A stretch of DNA of 64,000 nucleotides from Streptomyces cavernicola (GTDB taxonomy: Bacteria > Actinomycetota > Actinomycetes > Streptomycetales > Streptomycetaceae): contig NZ_JASCIQ010000036.1 of assembly GCF_029968035.1 (NCBI RefSeq), positions 1 to 64,000 on the forward strand. The letters are read 5' to 3'. Below the pieces are notes generated by a model. It searched no databases. It was not told the origin of the DNA and saw nothing but the letters and a program-made list of their open reading frames with translations. The position numbers were made by a program, and so were the translations under genes. Positions 34,864 through 43,792 of this stretch are shown here, piece after piece. Within the stretch, counting starts at the first letter, position 1. The number at the start of each line of letters is the position of its first letter.

Positions 34864-35229
34864 GTGGATCGCCGGTCCTGGTGGGTGTGCTGGGTGGAGA
34901 GGGGGCCGTGGGCCCCGGTGGTCGTGCTGCCGCCGTGCCGCGCGAGCGGCGGCGGCGACGGTTTCGGCTGCCGCCGCAGGACTGCCGTGACCGCCGCGCT
35001 CGGCATGACCGCCGCGCTCGACGCTACGCCAGTCGCCGCCCCGGACGCGCCGCTTCCCCGGCTTCGTCCTCGTCACATCCGCCACACGCAGGGCACGCAG
35101 CGCGTACGGGGCGCACAGCGCGTACGGCCGCGTCGCCCGTACGGTCCACCGGGCGCCCGCGTCTGCCGGGCATGCCGGAAGCTGTCCCTTGTGAGACCGC
35201 GCTCAGCCGTGCCTGCCGCGAGACCGCGC
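34864..35229. other. Non-coding spacer with short direct repeats
   Basis: No supported gene in this 366-bp spacer between adnA and the ATL gene. It holds a near-perfect direct repeat around 35188-35241 (GAGACCGCGCTCAGCCGT occurs twice, 27 bp apart) running into the end of the ATL gene. There are also repeated GCGCGTACGG motifs near 35099-35130. It presumably contains the adnA promoter, which I could not place. Confidence 0.5.
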
Positions 35230-35562
35230 TCAGCCGTCTCCGCCGTCCCAGCGCGCCCGCCGCATGTCGAGGCGCTGCTCACCGGCGCCCGTCGTGCGCA
35301 GCGGGGTGGACTCGACGCGGTACCGCTCCAGGGCGCGGCGCTCGTGACCCGGCAGCAGACGGCCGTCGGCGCGCACCACGCGCCACCAGGGCACCGCCCC
35401 GCCGTACAGCGCCATCACGCGGCCCACCTGGCGCGGGCCACCCTCACCGAGCCACTCCGCGACGTCCCCGTACGTCATGACGCGGCCGGGCGGGATGTGC
35501 TCCGCGACCTGGAGCACCCGCTCCGCGTAGTCCGGAAGCTCCGGCAGGCTCTGCTCGCTCAT
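35230..35562 (-). CDS. Alkyltransferase-like (ATL) DNA-binding protein
   Basis: A 110-residue protein of the O6-alkylguanine-DNA alkyltransferase fold. The DNA-binding helix and wing are present (IPPGRVMTYGDVAEWLGEGG, RQVGRVMALYGG). The reactive PCHR cysteine is replaced: the site reads PWWRVV. That is the definition of ATL proteins, which bind alkylated bases without repairing them and hand the lesion to nucleotide excision repair. AGGA lies nine bases upstream of ATG 35562. It precedes adnA on the same strand, extending the repair theme. Confidence 0.94.
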   Translation of the reverse strand: MSEQSLPELPDYAERVLQVAEHIPPGRVMTYGDVAEWLGEGGPRQVGRVMALYGGAVPWWRVVRADGRLLPGHERRALERYRVESTPLRTTGAGEQRLDMRRARWDGGDG

Positions 35563-35762
35563 CCGGCCCATCCTGCCGCACCCCACCGACAGTCCGGTCG
35601 GGAGCGGCACCATGGTTCTGTGAACCCCGGGTGTGCGTATCAGGGACACAGTCCGACCACGGAATGCACCCTGATGCCCCCCGTTGTCGGTCGGTCGTGC
35701 CACCATCGTCCGGGCGGTGACCGGTGATACGCGAGCACAACGAGACGGAGAAGGATCAGGGA

Positions 35763-38489
35763 GTGCAGCCCCCCAAGGACGAGCGCACCCCTGACACGCC
35801 GTCGCGCCCGGACACCGACGGCCCGCGCGAGCAGCACGGCCCGGACGAGCATGCGCCGGGCACGGCCCCCACGCCGCACGGCGCCACCGCTTCCACCGGC
35901 CCCGGGGACGAGGTCGAGGGCGACGAACCGTTGCTGCCCGCGCGCGTGCACCGGCCGTCCGACCTCATGCGGACGCTGGTCGGGATCCTGGCCGTGGTGC
36001 TCGTGCTCTCGATCGCGGCCTTCGCGCACGGCACGACGTCCGGCCTCGAACAGGACATCAGCAAGGGCACCGACCAGGCGCCCGATCTGCTGATCAAGTT
36101 CGCCGGGCTGAGCGCGTCCATCGCGGTGCTGCTCGTGCCGGTGGCCTTCGCGATCGAGCGGCTCATCAAACGCGACGGGCTGCGCATCGCCGACGGTGTG
36201 CTCGCCGCCGTGCTCGCGCACGGGGTGACGCTCGCCACCGACCTGTGGGTGGCGAAGGCCGCACCCGACTCGATCCAGGACGCCCTGACGCGGCCGCTCA
36301 TGGAGGACCCGGGCGCCCTGACCGACCCGGTGCACGGCTACCTCGCGCCGGTCATCGCGTACATGACGGCCGTCGGGATGTCCCGCAGACCGCGCTGGCG
36401 CGTGGTGCTGTGGACGGTGCTGCTGCTCGACGCGCTCTCGATGCTCGTCGCCGGGTTCACCACCCCGTTCTCGATCATCCTGACCGTCCTGATCGGCTGG
36501 ACCGTCGCGTACGGAACGCTCTACGCGGTCGGCTCCCCCAACGTCCGGCCCACCGGGCAGACGCTGCTCGCCGGCCTGCGGCACGTGGGGTTCCGGCCGG
36601 TCAGCGCCGCGCGAGCGGAGGACGCGCCGGAGGCGGCCGACGGCGGGGACCGAGGCCGCCGCTACTTCGTCACCCTGGAGGACGGCGCTCCGCTCGACGT
36701 GACCGTCGTCGACCGGGAGCAGCAGGCGCAGGGCTTCTTCTACCGCGTGTGGCGCCGGCTCACGCTGCGCGGCATCACCACCCGCCGCAGCCTGCAGTCG
36801 CTGCGCCAGGCCCTGGAACAGGAAGCGCTGCTCTCGTACGCGGCGATCGCGGCCGGCGCCAACGCGCCGAAGCTGATCGCCACATCCGAGCTCGGTCCCG
36901 ACGCGGTGATGCTCGTCTACGAGCACATCGGCGGGCGCTCCCTGGACGCGCTGAGCGACGACGAGATCACCGACGCGCTGATGCGGGACACCTGGCTGCA
37001 GGTGCAGGCGCTGCAGTCGCGGCGGCTCGCGCACCGGCGGCTCGCCGGCGACGCGATCCTGGTGGATCGTTCCGGCAAGGTGATCATCACGGATCTGCGG
37101 GGCGGCGAGATCGCGGCCGGCGAGCTGGTCCTGCGGATGGACATCGCGCAGCTGCTCACCACGTTCGGCCTGCGCACCGGCGCGGAGCGCGCGGTGGACG
37201 CGGCGGTCGACGTGCTCGGGCCCGACGCGGTCGCCGACTGCCTGCCGCTGCTCCAGCCGATCGCACTGACCCGGTCGACGCGCGCCACACTCCGCAAGCT
37301 CGGCCGGGAGCGGTCGCAGCGCGAGCGCGAGGCGGTCCTGGAGGCGTCCCGCAAGTCCCGGCAGATCCGCGAGGAGAGCGGCGGCGCCAAGGCCGGGGCG
37401 TCCGACCGCAAGGCGGCCAAGGACCACAAGCAGGCGGAGAAGCGGGCCCTGGACGAGGCGCTCGACGTGGCCCGCGAGGAGGACCTGCTCACCCAGATCC
37501 GGCACCAGGTGCTGCGGATCAGGCCGCAGGCGCCGGTCGAGCCCGCGCAGCTGGAACGGATCAAGCCGCGCACCCTGATCAGTTTCATCGCCGGCGCGAT
37601 CGGTGCGTACTTCCTGCTCTCGCAGCTCACCGGCATCGACTTCGCGAAGCTCTTCGAAGAGGCCAAGTGGGGCTGGGTGCTCGCCGCGGTGGCGTTCTCA
37701 GCGCTCAGCTATGTGGCGGCGGCGATGTCGCTGCTCGGCTTCGTGCCGGAGCGGGTGCCGTTCCTGCGGACGGTGGCGGCGCAGGTCGCCGGGTCGTTCG
37801 TGAAGATCGTGGCCCCTGCGGCGGTCGGCGGCGTGGCGCTCAACACCCGGTTCCTGCAGCGGGCCGGGGTGCGCTCCGGGCTCGCGGTGGCCTCGGTGGG
37901 CGCCTCGCAGCTCTTCGGTCTCGGCTCGCACATCCTGCTGCTGCTGACCATGGGCTATCTGACGGGTACGGAGAAGACGCCGGAGCTGACGCCGTCCCGT
38001 ACGGTCATCGCCGGGCTTTTGACCGTCGCGGTGCTCGTGCTCGTGGTGACGGCCATCCCGTTCCTGCGGCAGTTCGTGGCGACGCGGCTGCGGTCGCTTT
38101 TCGCGGGTGTCGTGCCGCGCATGCTGGACGTGCTGCAGCGGCCGCAGAAGCTGCTCACCGGCATCGGCGGCATGCTGCTCCTCACCGCGATGTTCGTGCT
38201 CTGCCTGGACGCGTCGGTACGGGCCTTCTCCACCGACGAGACGGTCTCGCTGAGCCTGGCCAGCGTCGCCGTGGTGTTCCTCGCGGGCAACGCGCTGGGT
38301 TCGGCGGCACCGACGCCGGGCGGTGTGGGCGCGGTCGAGGCGACGCTCACCTTCGGTCTGGTCGCGATCGGGCTGCCCAAGGAGGTCGCGGCGCCGGCGG
38401 TGCTGTTGTATCGGTTGCTGACTTTGTGGTTGCCGGTGTTGCCGGGGTGGCTGTGCTTCAACCAACTCACGCGCAAGGGCGCCCTCTGA
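35763..38489 (+). CDS. Kinase-like domain fused to LPG-synthase-type transmembrane domain
   Basis: A 908-residue protein in three parts. A disordered Pro/Asp-rich N-terminus is followed by ~6 membrane helices (residues ~65-270). A cytoplasmic domain (~280-560) has degenerate protein-kinase features: VTVVDREQQAQG, LVYEHIGGRSLDAL, HRRLAGDAILVDRSG and an ITDLRGGEI loop where DFG would be. A charged linker then leads to a UPF0104/AglD/MprF-type flippase domain of ~7-8 helices (FVKIVAPAAVGGVALNTRFL, APTPGGVGAVEATLTFGL). The flippase part resembles lysyl-phosphatidylglycerol synthase membrane regions, but there is no aminoacyl-transfer domain. GTG 35763 has AAGGA seven bases upstream. Substrate unknown. 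Confidence 0.88.
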   Translation: MQPPKDERTPDTPSRPDTDGPREQHGPDEHAPGTAPTPHGATASTGPGDEVEGDEPLLPARVHRPSDLMRTLVGILAVVLVLSIAAFAHGTTSGLEQDISKGTDQAPDLLIKFAGLSASIAVLLVPVAFAIERLIKRDGLRIADGVLAAVLAHGVTLATDLWVAKAAPDSIQDALTRPLMEDPGALTDPVHGYLAPVIAYMTAVGMSRRPRWRVVLWTVLLLDALSMLVAGFTTPFSIILTVLIGWTVAYGTLYAVGSPNVRPTGQTLLAGLRHVGFRPVSAARAEDAPEAADGGDRGRRYFVTLEDGAPLDVTVVDREQQAQGFFYRVWRRLTLRGITTRRSLQSLRQALEQEALLSYAAIAAGANAPKLIATSELGPDAVMLVYEHIGGRSLDALSDDEITDALMRDTWLQVQALQSRRLAHRRLAGDAILVDRSGKVIITDLRGGEIAAGELVLRMDIAQLLTTFGLRTGAERAVDAAVDVLGPDAVADCLPLLQPIALTRSTRATLRKLGRERSQREREAVLEASRKSRQIREESGGAKAGASDRKAAKDHKQAEKRALDEALDVAREEDLLTQIRHQVLRIRPQAPVEPAQLERIKPRTLISFIAGAIGAYFLLSQLTGIDFAKLFEEAKWGWVLAAVAFSALSYVAAAMSLLGFVPERVPFLRTVAAQVAGSFVKIVAPAAVGGVALNTRFLQRAGVRSGLAVASVGASQLFGLGSHILLLLTMGYLTGTEKTPELTPSRTVIAGLLTVAVLVLVVTAIPFLRQFVATRLRSLFAGVVPRMLDVLQRPQKLLTGIGGMLLLTAMFVLCLDASVRAFSTDETVSLSLASVAVVFLAGNALGSAAPTPGGVGAVEATLTFGLVAIGLPKEVAAPAVLLYRLLTLWLPVLPGWLCFNQLTRKGAL

Positions 38490-38503
38490 GGCTGGTTGCC
38501 CTC

Positions 38504-38617
38504 GATCGCCCTGCGGGCTCGTCCTCAAACTCCCCCAGCTACCGCTGGGAGGTGCCCCCAGGACGGGCTGGATTTGGCCCCCACTTCTTGAGCGCCGGAG
38601 GCGGGCGGGCTGGATTC
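38504..38617. repeat. Streptomyces dispersed repeat, copy 1 (interrupted)
   Basis: The sequence GATCGCCCTGCGGGCTCGTC... (38504-38529) is the reverse complement of the element at 47004 and 58627. It is interrupted after CTCAAA by a second palindromic unit (38530-38560, CTCCCCCAGCTACCGCTGGG...), resumes as GGACGGGCTGGATTT, and is followed by a partial second copy (38590-38617). No coding potential. Confidence 0.8.
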
Positions 38618-38669
38618 GGCGGTTCCTACATTATGGACCGCACCTGCTAGGAGCTTCACCCGATCTTCC

Positions 38670-38699
38670 TTGCAGATGCCGCCCCACCCTGCCTACATT
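38670..38699 (+). promoter_or_regulatory. Promoter for a leaderless mod regulator mRNA
   Basis: TTGCAG (38670-38675), an 18-bp spacer and TACATT (38694-38699) place the transcription start at, or within a base of, the ATG at 38707. No ribosome-binding site is present, consistent with a leaderless transcript. Confidence 0.75.
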
Positions 38700-38706
38700 G
38701 CCGCAC

Positions 38707-39102
38707 ATGCGGTCCTACACCACTCAACAGGCAGCGCGGTTGCTCGGCGTCAGTACGGACACCGTGCGGCGGTGGGCCGATGCCGGGCGGGTGCCCACGC
38801 GGCGGGACGAAGGGGGCAGGCGGCTCGTCGACGGGGCCGATCTCGCCGCGTTCGCCGTGGAACTCGGGCAGCAGTCCGGGGACGCCGGCGAGGAGTCGTA
38901 CACGACCGCGCGCAACGCCTTTCCCGGGATCATCACGGCCGTGAAGCTCGGCGACGTCGCCGCGCAGGTCGAGATCCAGGCCGGACCGCACCGGCTCGTC
39001 TCCCTGCTGACCCGCGAGGCCGTCGAGGAGCTCGGCCTCGAGGTCGGGATGGAGGCGGTGGCCCGGGTGAAGTCGACCAACGTCCATATCGACCGTGCCT
39101 GA
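38707..39102 (+). CDS. HTH (MerR/excisionase-like) plus TOBE molybdate-binding regulator
   Basis: A 131-residue protein with an N-terminal winged-helix of the MerR/excisionase type (TTQQAARLLGVSTDTVRRWA). The C-terminal Mop/TOBE domain (RNAFPGIITAVKLGDVAAQV) binds molybdate or tungstate oxyanions. By context it senses molybdate and controls the modABC genes directly downstream, a role analogous to ModE though the DNA-binding domain differs. ATG 38707 is read from a probably leaderless mRNA. It ends 46 bp before modA; an alternative modA start would overlap it. Confidence 0.92.
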   Translation: MRSYTTQQAARLLGVSTDTVRRWADAGRVPTRRDEGGRRLVDGADLAAFAVELGQQSGDAGEESYTTARNAFPGIITAVKLGDVAAQVEIQAGPHRLVSLLTREAVEELGLEVGMEAVARVKSTNVHIDRA

Positions 39103-39148
39103 ACCGAGCGGCGAAGCCTCGGGTTCGGGTCCAGAACGGGGTTCTCCC

Positions 39149-39964
39149 ATGCAGAGCCGGCCCAGCCTCCGCCATGCCCGCCGTGCCCGCAGTGTCCGCC
39201 GCACCGCGCCCGCCGCGCTCGCCGCCGCACTGCTCGTGCCGCTCGCCGCGGCCTGCGGCGGTACGGGCGGCGGATCGGGGGCTGCGGACGACGGCGGGAA
39301 GACCACGCTGACCGTGCTCGCCGCGTCCTCCCTGACCGATGTGTTCGAGGCGGCGGGGGCCGCGTACGAGAAGGAGCACCCCGGCACGAAGGTCGCGTTC
39401 TCGTTCGCGGGCTCGCAGGAGCTGGCCGCGCAGGTGCGCCAGGGTGCGCCCGCCGACGCCCTTGTGACCGCCGACACGAAGACCATGGCCGGGCTGAAGG
39501 CCGAGGTCGGCAAGCCCACCGTGATCGCCGAGAACCGCCTCACCATCGCCACCGGCAAGGGCAACCCGAAGAAGGTCACGGGCCTCGACGACCTGGCGCG
39601 CGAGGACCTGAAGGTCGTACTCGCCGCGCCGGAGGTGCCGGTCGGGCGGTACAGCGAGCAGATCCTCGACGAACAGGGCGTACGGGTGCACCCGGTGTCG
39701 CAGGAACCGAACGTGCGCGCCGTGCTCAGCAAGGTCGAGCTCGGCGAGGCGGACGCGGGGCTCGTGTACATCACGGATGCCGCGGCCGCCCGTGGCAAGG
39801 TCGACACCGTGACCGTCCCGGACCGGCAGAACGCCGTCGCCTCGTACCCGGCCGCCGCCCTGAAGGACTCCGCGCACGCGGACGCCGCCAAGGACTTCGT
39901 GAGCTGGCTGTCGTCCGCGAAGGCGCAGAAGCTGCTGCGCGACGCCGGGTTCCAGAAGCCGTGA
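39149..39964 (+). CDS. modA: Molybdate ABC transporter substrate-binding lipoprotein ModA
   Basis: The 271-residue extracytoplasmic molybdate receptor. A long basic signal peptide ends in LAAAC, the likely lipidated cysteine. The mature protein has the ModA pattern: LTVLAASSLTDVFEAAG, VAFSFAGSQELAAQVRQGAP, ADALVTADTKTM and ADAGLVYITDAAAA. ATG 39149 gives a normal signal peptide; a GTG at 39095 is in frame and would overlap the regulator gene. Its stop overlaps the GTG of modBC, so expression is coupled. It sits between the TOBE regulator and the permease-ATPase fusion. Confidence 0.95.
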   Translation: MQSRPSLRHARRARSVRRTAPAALAAALLVPLAAACGGTGGGSGAADDGGKTTLTVLAASSLTDVFEAAGAAYEKEHPGTKVAFSFAGSQELAAQVRQGAPADALVTADTKTMAGLKAEVGKPTVIAENRLTIATGKGNPKKVTGLDDLAREDLKVVLAAPEVPVGRYSEQILDEQGVRVHPVSQEPNVRAVLSKVELGEADAGLVYITDAAAARGKVDTVTVPDRQNAVASYPAAALKDSAHADAAKDFVSWLSSAKAQKLLRDAGFQKP

Positions 39965-42021
39965 CGGCGCTCCCCGACAGCACCGCGAGGAAGCGGCGCG
40001 GGCCGTCGCCGCGCGGCCGGGTGCCGTGGGCGCTGGCCCTGCCGGGCGTCGTCGCGGTCGTGTTCCTGCTCCTTCCGCTCGCGGGCGTGCTCGCGGGCGC
40101 GCCGTGGCGGACGCTGCCCGACCGGCTGACCGCGCCCGCGGTGACCGAGGCGCTGGGGCTCTCCTTGGCGGTTTCGGGGTGGGCGCTGCTCCTCTCGCTC
40201 GTCCTCGGGGTGCCGCTGGCGTGGCTCCTGGCGCGCGTGGAGTTTCCCGGCAAGGCGCTCGTGCGGTGCCTGGTGATGCTGCCGATGGTGCTGCCGCCGA
40301 CGGTCGCCGGGGTGGCGCTCCTGGAGGGGTACGGGCGGCGCGGGCTGCTCGGCCCGTGGCTCGACGGGCTCGGCGTGACGCTGCCGTTCTCGACGGCCGG
40401 GGCGGTCGTGTCCTCCGCGTTCGTGTCGATGCCGTTCCTGGTGATCAGCCTGGAGGGCGCGCTCGCTGGGCTGCACCGGCGGTACGAGGAGACCGCGCTG
40501 TCGCTGGGCGCGGGGCCGCTGCGGACGTTCTTCACGGTGACCGTGCCGATGGTCGCGCCGGGCCTGGTCGCGGGCGCGGCGCTGTCCTGGGCGCGTGCGC
40601 TGGGCGAGTTCGGGGCGACGATCACGTTCGCGGGAAACCTCCCGGGCACGACGCAGACGCTGCCGCTCCAGGTGTACCTGCTCCTGCAGAACGACCCGGA
40701 CGGGGCCGTGGCGGTCTCCCTCCTGCTGCTCGTGGTGGCGACGGCGGTGCTCGTCGCGCTGCGCGGCCGCTGGCTCGGCGGAGGCGCGGGCGGCGGCCAC
40801 GCCAGGAGGCCGGACCGCGCCGGCGACGGGGCGGGCGCCGTGCCCCACACGCGCGGTGCGGCGGACACGGCGGACACGGCCAACACGGCGGCGGCCGAGT
40901 ACCGCGAACCCGCGGGCCCCGCAGAGCACCCGGATCCCGCCGGGAAAACGGGCACTGCACAGCCGCCCGCCGCCTGGCCCCTGACCGCCGAAGTGGCCGG
41001 CTACACGCGTGTGCGCCTCGACGCCTCCCCCGGCACCACGATCGCCGTCGTCGGCCCGAACGGCGCCGGCAAGACGACCCTGCTGCGGGCCCTGCTCGGC
41101 CTCACCCCGCGCGCGTGGACCGACAGTCTGCGGCTCGGCGCGCTCGACGTCGGCGAGCTGCCCGTGCACCGGCGCGGGATCGCCTGGGTGCCGCAGGACG
41201 GGGCGCTGTTCCCGCATCTGACGGCCCTGTCCAACACCGCGTACGGGCTGCGCGCCCAGGGCGTCGGCAAGCGGCACGCGCGCGTGGCGGCGCAGGAGTG
41301 GCTCGACCGGCTCGGCGTCGGCCACCTCGCGCACCGCAGGCCGGGCCAGCTCTCCGGCGGCCAGGCCCAACGCGTGGCGTTGGCACGGGCGTTGGCTGCG
41401 CGGCCGCGACTGCTGCTCCTCGACGAGCCGCTCGCCGCCCTCGACCAGACGACCCGCGCGCGCGTGCGGCACGCCCTGCGCTCGCATCTGGCCGACTTCC
41501 CCGGGGTGTGCCTGATCGTCACGCACGACCCGGTCGAGGCGGTGTCGCTCGCCGACCGCGTCCTCGTACTGGAGGACGGCCTTCCGGTGCAGTACGCGGA
41601 GCCGGCCGAGGTGGCCCGGCATCCGCGCTCGCCGTGGGTGGCCCGGATGCTGGGCCGCAACGCCTGGCCGGGCACGGTGCGCGGCGGCGGGCTCGAACTC
41701 TCCGACGGGGCCCGCCTTGTGCTCGCCGAACCGGGCGACGACTCCCCCGCGCCCGCCGAGGGCTCGCCGGCCCTCGCGGTGGTCGGCCCGGAGGCGGTCT
41801 CCGTACACCGGGAGCGGCCGTCCGGCTCCCCACGCAACGTGTGGGAGGGCACGGTCCGCGAACTGACCGCGCACGGCGGCCGGTTGCGGGTCCTCGTCGA
41901 CGCGGCCCCGGAGGTCGTCGCCGAGGTCACGGCGGCCGCGGCGGCGGAGCTGGGGCTTGCGGAGGGGGCGCGGGTGTGGCTGAGCGTGAAGGCCACGGAG
42001 ATCACAGTGGTGGGGCTGTGA
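39961..42021 (+). CDS. modBC: Fused molybdate ABC permease-ATPase (ModB-ModC)
   Basis: A single 686-residue polypeptide combining both inner parts of the importer. Residues ~20-270 are the ModB permease with about six helices and the EAA loop (EETALSLGAGPLRTFFTV, ALGEFGATITFAGN). A ~65-residue Ala/Arg-rich linker leads to the ModC ATPase: Walker A VVGPNGAGKTTLL, signature LSGGQAQRVALARAL, Walker B LLLLDEPLAALD and IVTHDPVEA. A C-terminal Mop/TOBE domain follows. The fusion is an established actinobacterial form. The GTG start overlaps the modA stop (GTGA). Confidence 0.96.
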   Translation: MTALPDSTARKRRGPSPRGRVPWALALPGVVAVVFLLLPLAGVLAGAPWRTLPDRLTAPAVTEALGLSLAVSGWALLLSLVLGVPLAWLLARVEFPGKALVRCLVMLPMVLPPTVAGVALLEGYGRRGLLGPWLDGLGVTLPFSTAGAVVSSAFVSMPFLVISLEGALAGLHRRYEETALSLGAGPLRTFFTVTVPMVAPGLVAGAALSWARALGEFGATITFAGNLPGTTQTLPLQVYLLLQNDPDGAVAVSLLLLVVATAVLVALRGRWLGGGAGGGHARRPDRAGDGAGAVPHTRGAADTADTANTAAAEYREPAGPAEHPDPAGKTGTAQPPAAWPLTAEVAGYTRVRLDASPGTTIAVVGPNGAGKTTLLRALLGLTPRAWTDSLRLGALDVGELPVHRRGIAWVPQDGALFPHLTALSNTAYGLRAQGVGKRHARVAAQEWLDRLGVGHLAHRRPGQLSGGQAQRVALARALAARPRLLLLDEPLAALDQTTRARVRHALRSHLADFPGVCLIVTHDPVEAVSLADRVLVLEDGLPVQYAEPAEVARHPRSPWVARMLGRNAWPGTVRGGGLELSDGARLVLAEPGDDSPAPAEGSPALAVVGPEAVSVHRERPSGSPRNVWEGTVRELTAHGGRLRVLVDAAPEVVAEVTAAAAAELGLAEGARVWLSVKATEITVVGL

Positions 42022-42126
42022 GCGGCCCGTCCCGCCCTTGCGGCGCCGTACGGGCGCGACGGCGGTAGCTCACCTGTACGGCCCGCGCCGAGAGCGCGCC
42101 CTGAGCCCCCGGCGCAGGATGGTGCC

Positions 42127-43671
42127 ATGCCTAACCGTCCCGCCCGTACGCGTGCCGCCGCTCTCTCCGTAGCCCTGCTGACCGCCGCGCTCGCCGCGGG
42201 CTGCGGGGACGGCGCAGACGCCGAGGACCTCCCGTCGCAGAAGCTGTCCTGGAAGGACTGCCCGGTGCCGTCGGCCGAACAGGGCGGCGGCGAGTCCCCC
42301 TCCCCGCTGCCCGGCGGGACCGACTGGCAGTGCGCCACCATGAAGGCGCCGCTCGACTGGGACGAGCCGGACGGCGAGACCATCGACATCACCCTCATCA
42401 GGGCCGAGTCCTCCGGCGACGACGAGAAGCGGATCGGCTCGCTGATCTTCAACTTCGGCGGCCCCGGCGGCTCGGGCGTCACGACGCTGCCCGCCTTCGG
42501 CGAGGAGTACGCGAAGCTCCGCACCCGCTACGACCTGGTCAGCTTCGACCCGCGCGGCGTCGGCCGCAGCGCCCCCGTGACCTGCCGTACGGACAAGCAG
42601 CTGGACGCCTACTACCAGCAGGACGCTTCCCCTGACGACACCGCGGAGGAGAAGGCGTACGTCGACGAGGTGAAGGGCTTCAACGGCGACTGTGAGGAGA
42701 AGTCGGGCAAGGTGCTTCCGCATGTGGCGACCACCGACGCCGCCCGCGACATGGACCTGATGCGCCAGGTCCTCGGCGACAAAAAGCTGCACTACTTCGG
42801 CATCTCGTACGGCACCGAACTCGGCGGTGTCTACGCCCACTTGTTCCCGAAAAACGTCGGACGCGCGGTGTTCGACGCCGTGGTCGACCCCACCCAGAAC
42901 GCGGAGCAGGGCTCGCTCGGCCAGGCCAAGGGGTTCCAGCTGGCCCTGGAGAACTACGCGAAGGACTGCACGTCGAAGGAGGAGGAGTGCCCCGTCGGCG
43001 ACACTCCCGAGGACGTGCAGGCGCGGATCGCGAAGCTCCTCAAGGAGCTTGAGGCGAAGCCGCTGCCGGGCCTCGGCCCGCGCAAGCTGACGCAGACCGC
43101 GGCGACCAACGGCATCGCGCAGTCGCTGTACTCGAAGGACTTCTGGGAGTACCTGACGGAGGGCCTGGAGCAGGCGTACAGCGGGGACGGCCAGGTCCTG
43201 ATGGCGCTCTCCGACTCGATGAACGGCCGCAGCCCCGACGGCACGTACAGCAACATCGGCGCCGCCAATATCGCCATCAACTGCGCCGACGACAAGCCCC
43301 GTTACACATTGGCCGACGTGAAGGCGAAGCTCCCCGAGTTCCGCAAGGCCTCCCCGCTCTTCGGCGACTTCCTGGCCTGGGGCATGGTCGGCTGCACGGA
43401 CTGGGCGGTCAAGGGCGCCGCCGACCACCCGAACGTGAGCGCCGAGGGCTCGGCCCCGATCGTCGTCGTCGGCAACACGGGCGACCCGGCGACGCCGTAC
43501 GAGGGCACGCGCAAGATGGTCGACGCGCTCGGCAAGGGCGTCGGCGTGGAGGTCACGTACAAGGGGCAGGGGCACGGCGCGTACGACAGCGGCGACCGGT
43601 GCGTGCGGCGGGCGGTCGACGGCTATCTGCTCGACGGCAGGAGCCCGAAGTCGGGCACGGTCTGCCCCTGA
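42127..43671 (+). CDS. Secreted TAP-like alpha/beta-hydrolase peptidase (SlpD/E type), copy 1
   Basis: A 514-residue lipoprotein of the S33 tripeptidyl-aminopeptidase-like family. The signal peptide ends in LAAGC. The alpha/beta-hydrolase core shows the oxyanion region FNFGGPGGSG, the nucleophile Ser in GISYGTELGG, Asp in VVVGNTGDPATP and His in GQGHGAY. The TAP C-terminal segment is present. It cleaves peptides at the cell surface in related proteins. It is the first of three tandem paralogs (42-47 kb), with a terminator after it. It begins ~105 bp after modBC, where no clear ribosome-binding site is seen. Confidence 0.93.
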   Translation: MPNRPARTRAAALSVALLTAALAAGCGDGADAEDLPSQKLSWKDCPVPSAEQGGGESPSPLPGGTDWQCATMKAPLDWDEPDGETIDITLIRAESSGDDEKRIGSLIFNFGGPGGSGVTTLPAFGEEYAKLRTRYDLVSFDPRGVGRSAPVTCRTDKQLDAYYQQDASPDDTAEEKAYVDEVKGFNGDCEEKSGKVLPHVATTDAARDMDLMRQVLGDKKLHYFGISYGTELGGVYAHLFPKNVGRAVFDAVVDPTQNAEQGSLGQAKGFQLALENYAKDCTSKEEECPVGDTPEDVQARIAKLLKELEAKPLPGLGPRKLTQTAATNGIAQSLYSKDFWEYLTEGLEQAYSGDGQVLMALSDSMNGRSPDGTYSNIGAANIAINCADDKPRYTLADVKAKLPEFRKASPLFGDFLAWGMVGCTDWAVKGAADHPNVSAEGSAPIVVVGNTGDPATPYEGTRKMVDALGKGVGVEVTYKGQGHGAYDSGDRCVRRAVDGYLLDGRSPKSGTVCP

Positions 43672-43681
43672 ACCCGCCGTT

Positions 43682-43718
43682 CCGGGGGCGCGTCCGCCCC
43701 TCGGGCGCACGCCCCCGG
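43682..43718 (+). terminator. Terminator after peptidase copy 1
   Basis: A 9-bp outer stem (CCGGGGGCG/CGCCCCCGG) with an inner GCCC/GGGC pairing lies 11 bp after the stop codon. Confidence 0.7.
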
Positions 43719-43792
43719 CGTTGTCCGAGGCCGCCTCTACGATGACAGGACGATTTCCCAGGGGGGAATTCGTTTGCGAGGGGAAGCCGTCC

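Noticed and set aside
39095..39148. GTG 39095 as start of modA
   Set aside because: It would place 18 Gly/Ser/Pro residues before the signal peptide and overlap the regulator; the ATG at 39149 gives a normal lipoprotein signal.
39000..39150. Molybdenum-cofactor riboswitch before modA
   Set aside because: The space between the regulator and modA is under 50 bp and shows no conserved aptamer-like structure.
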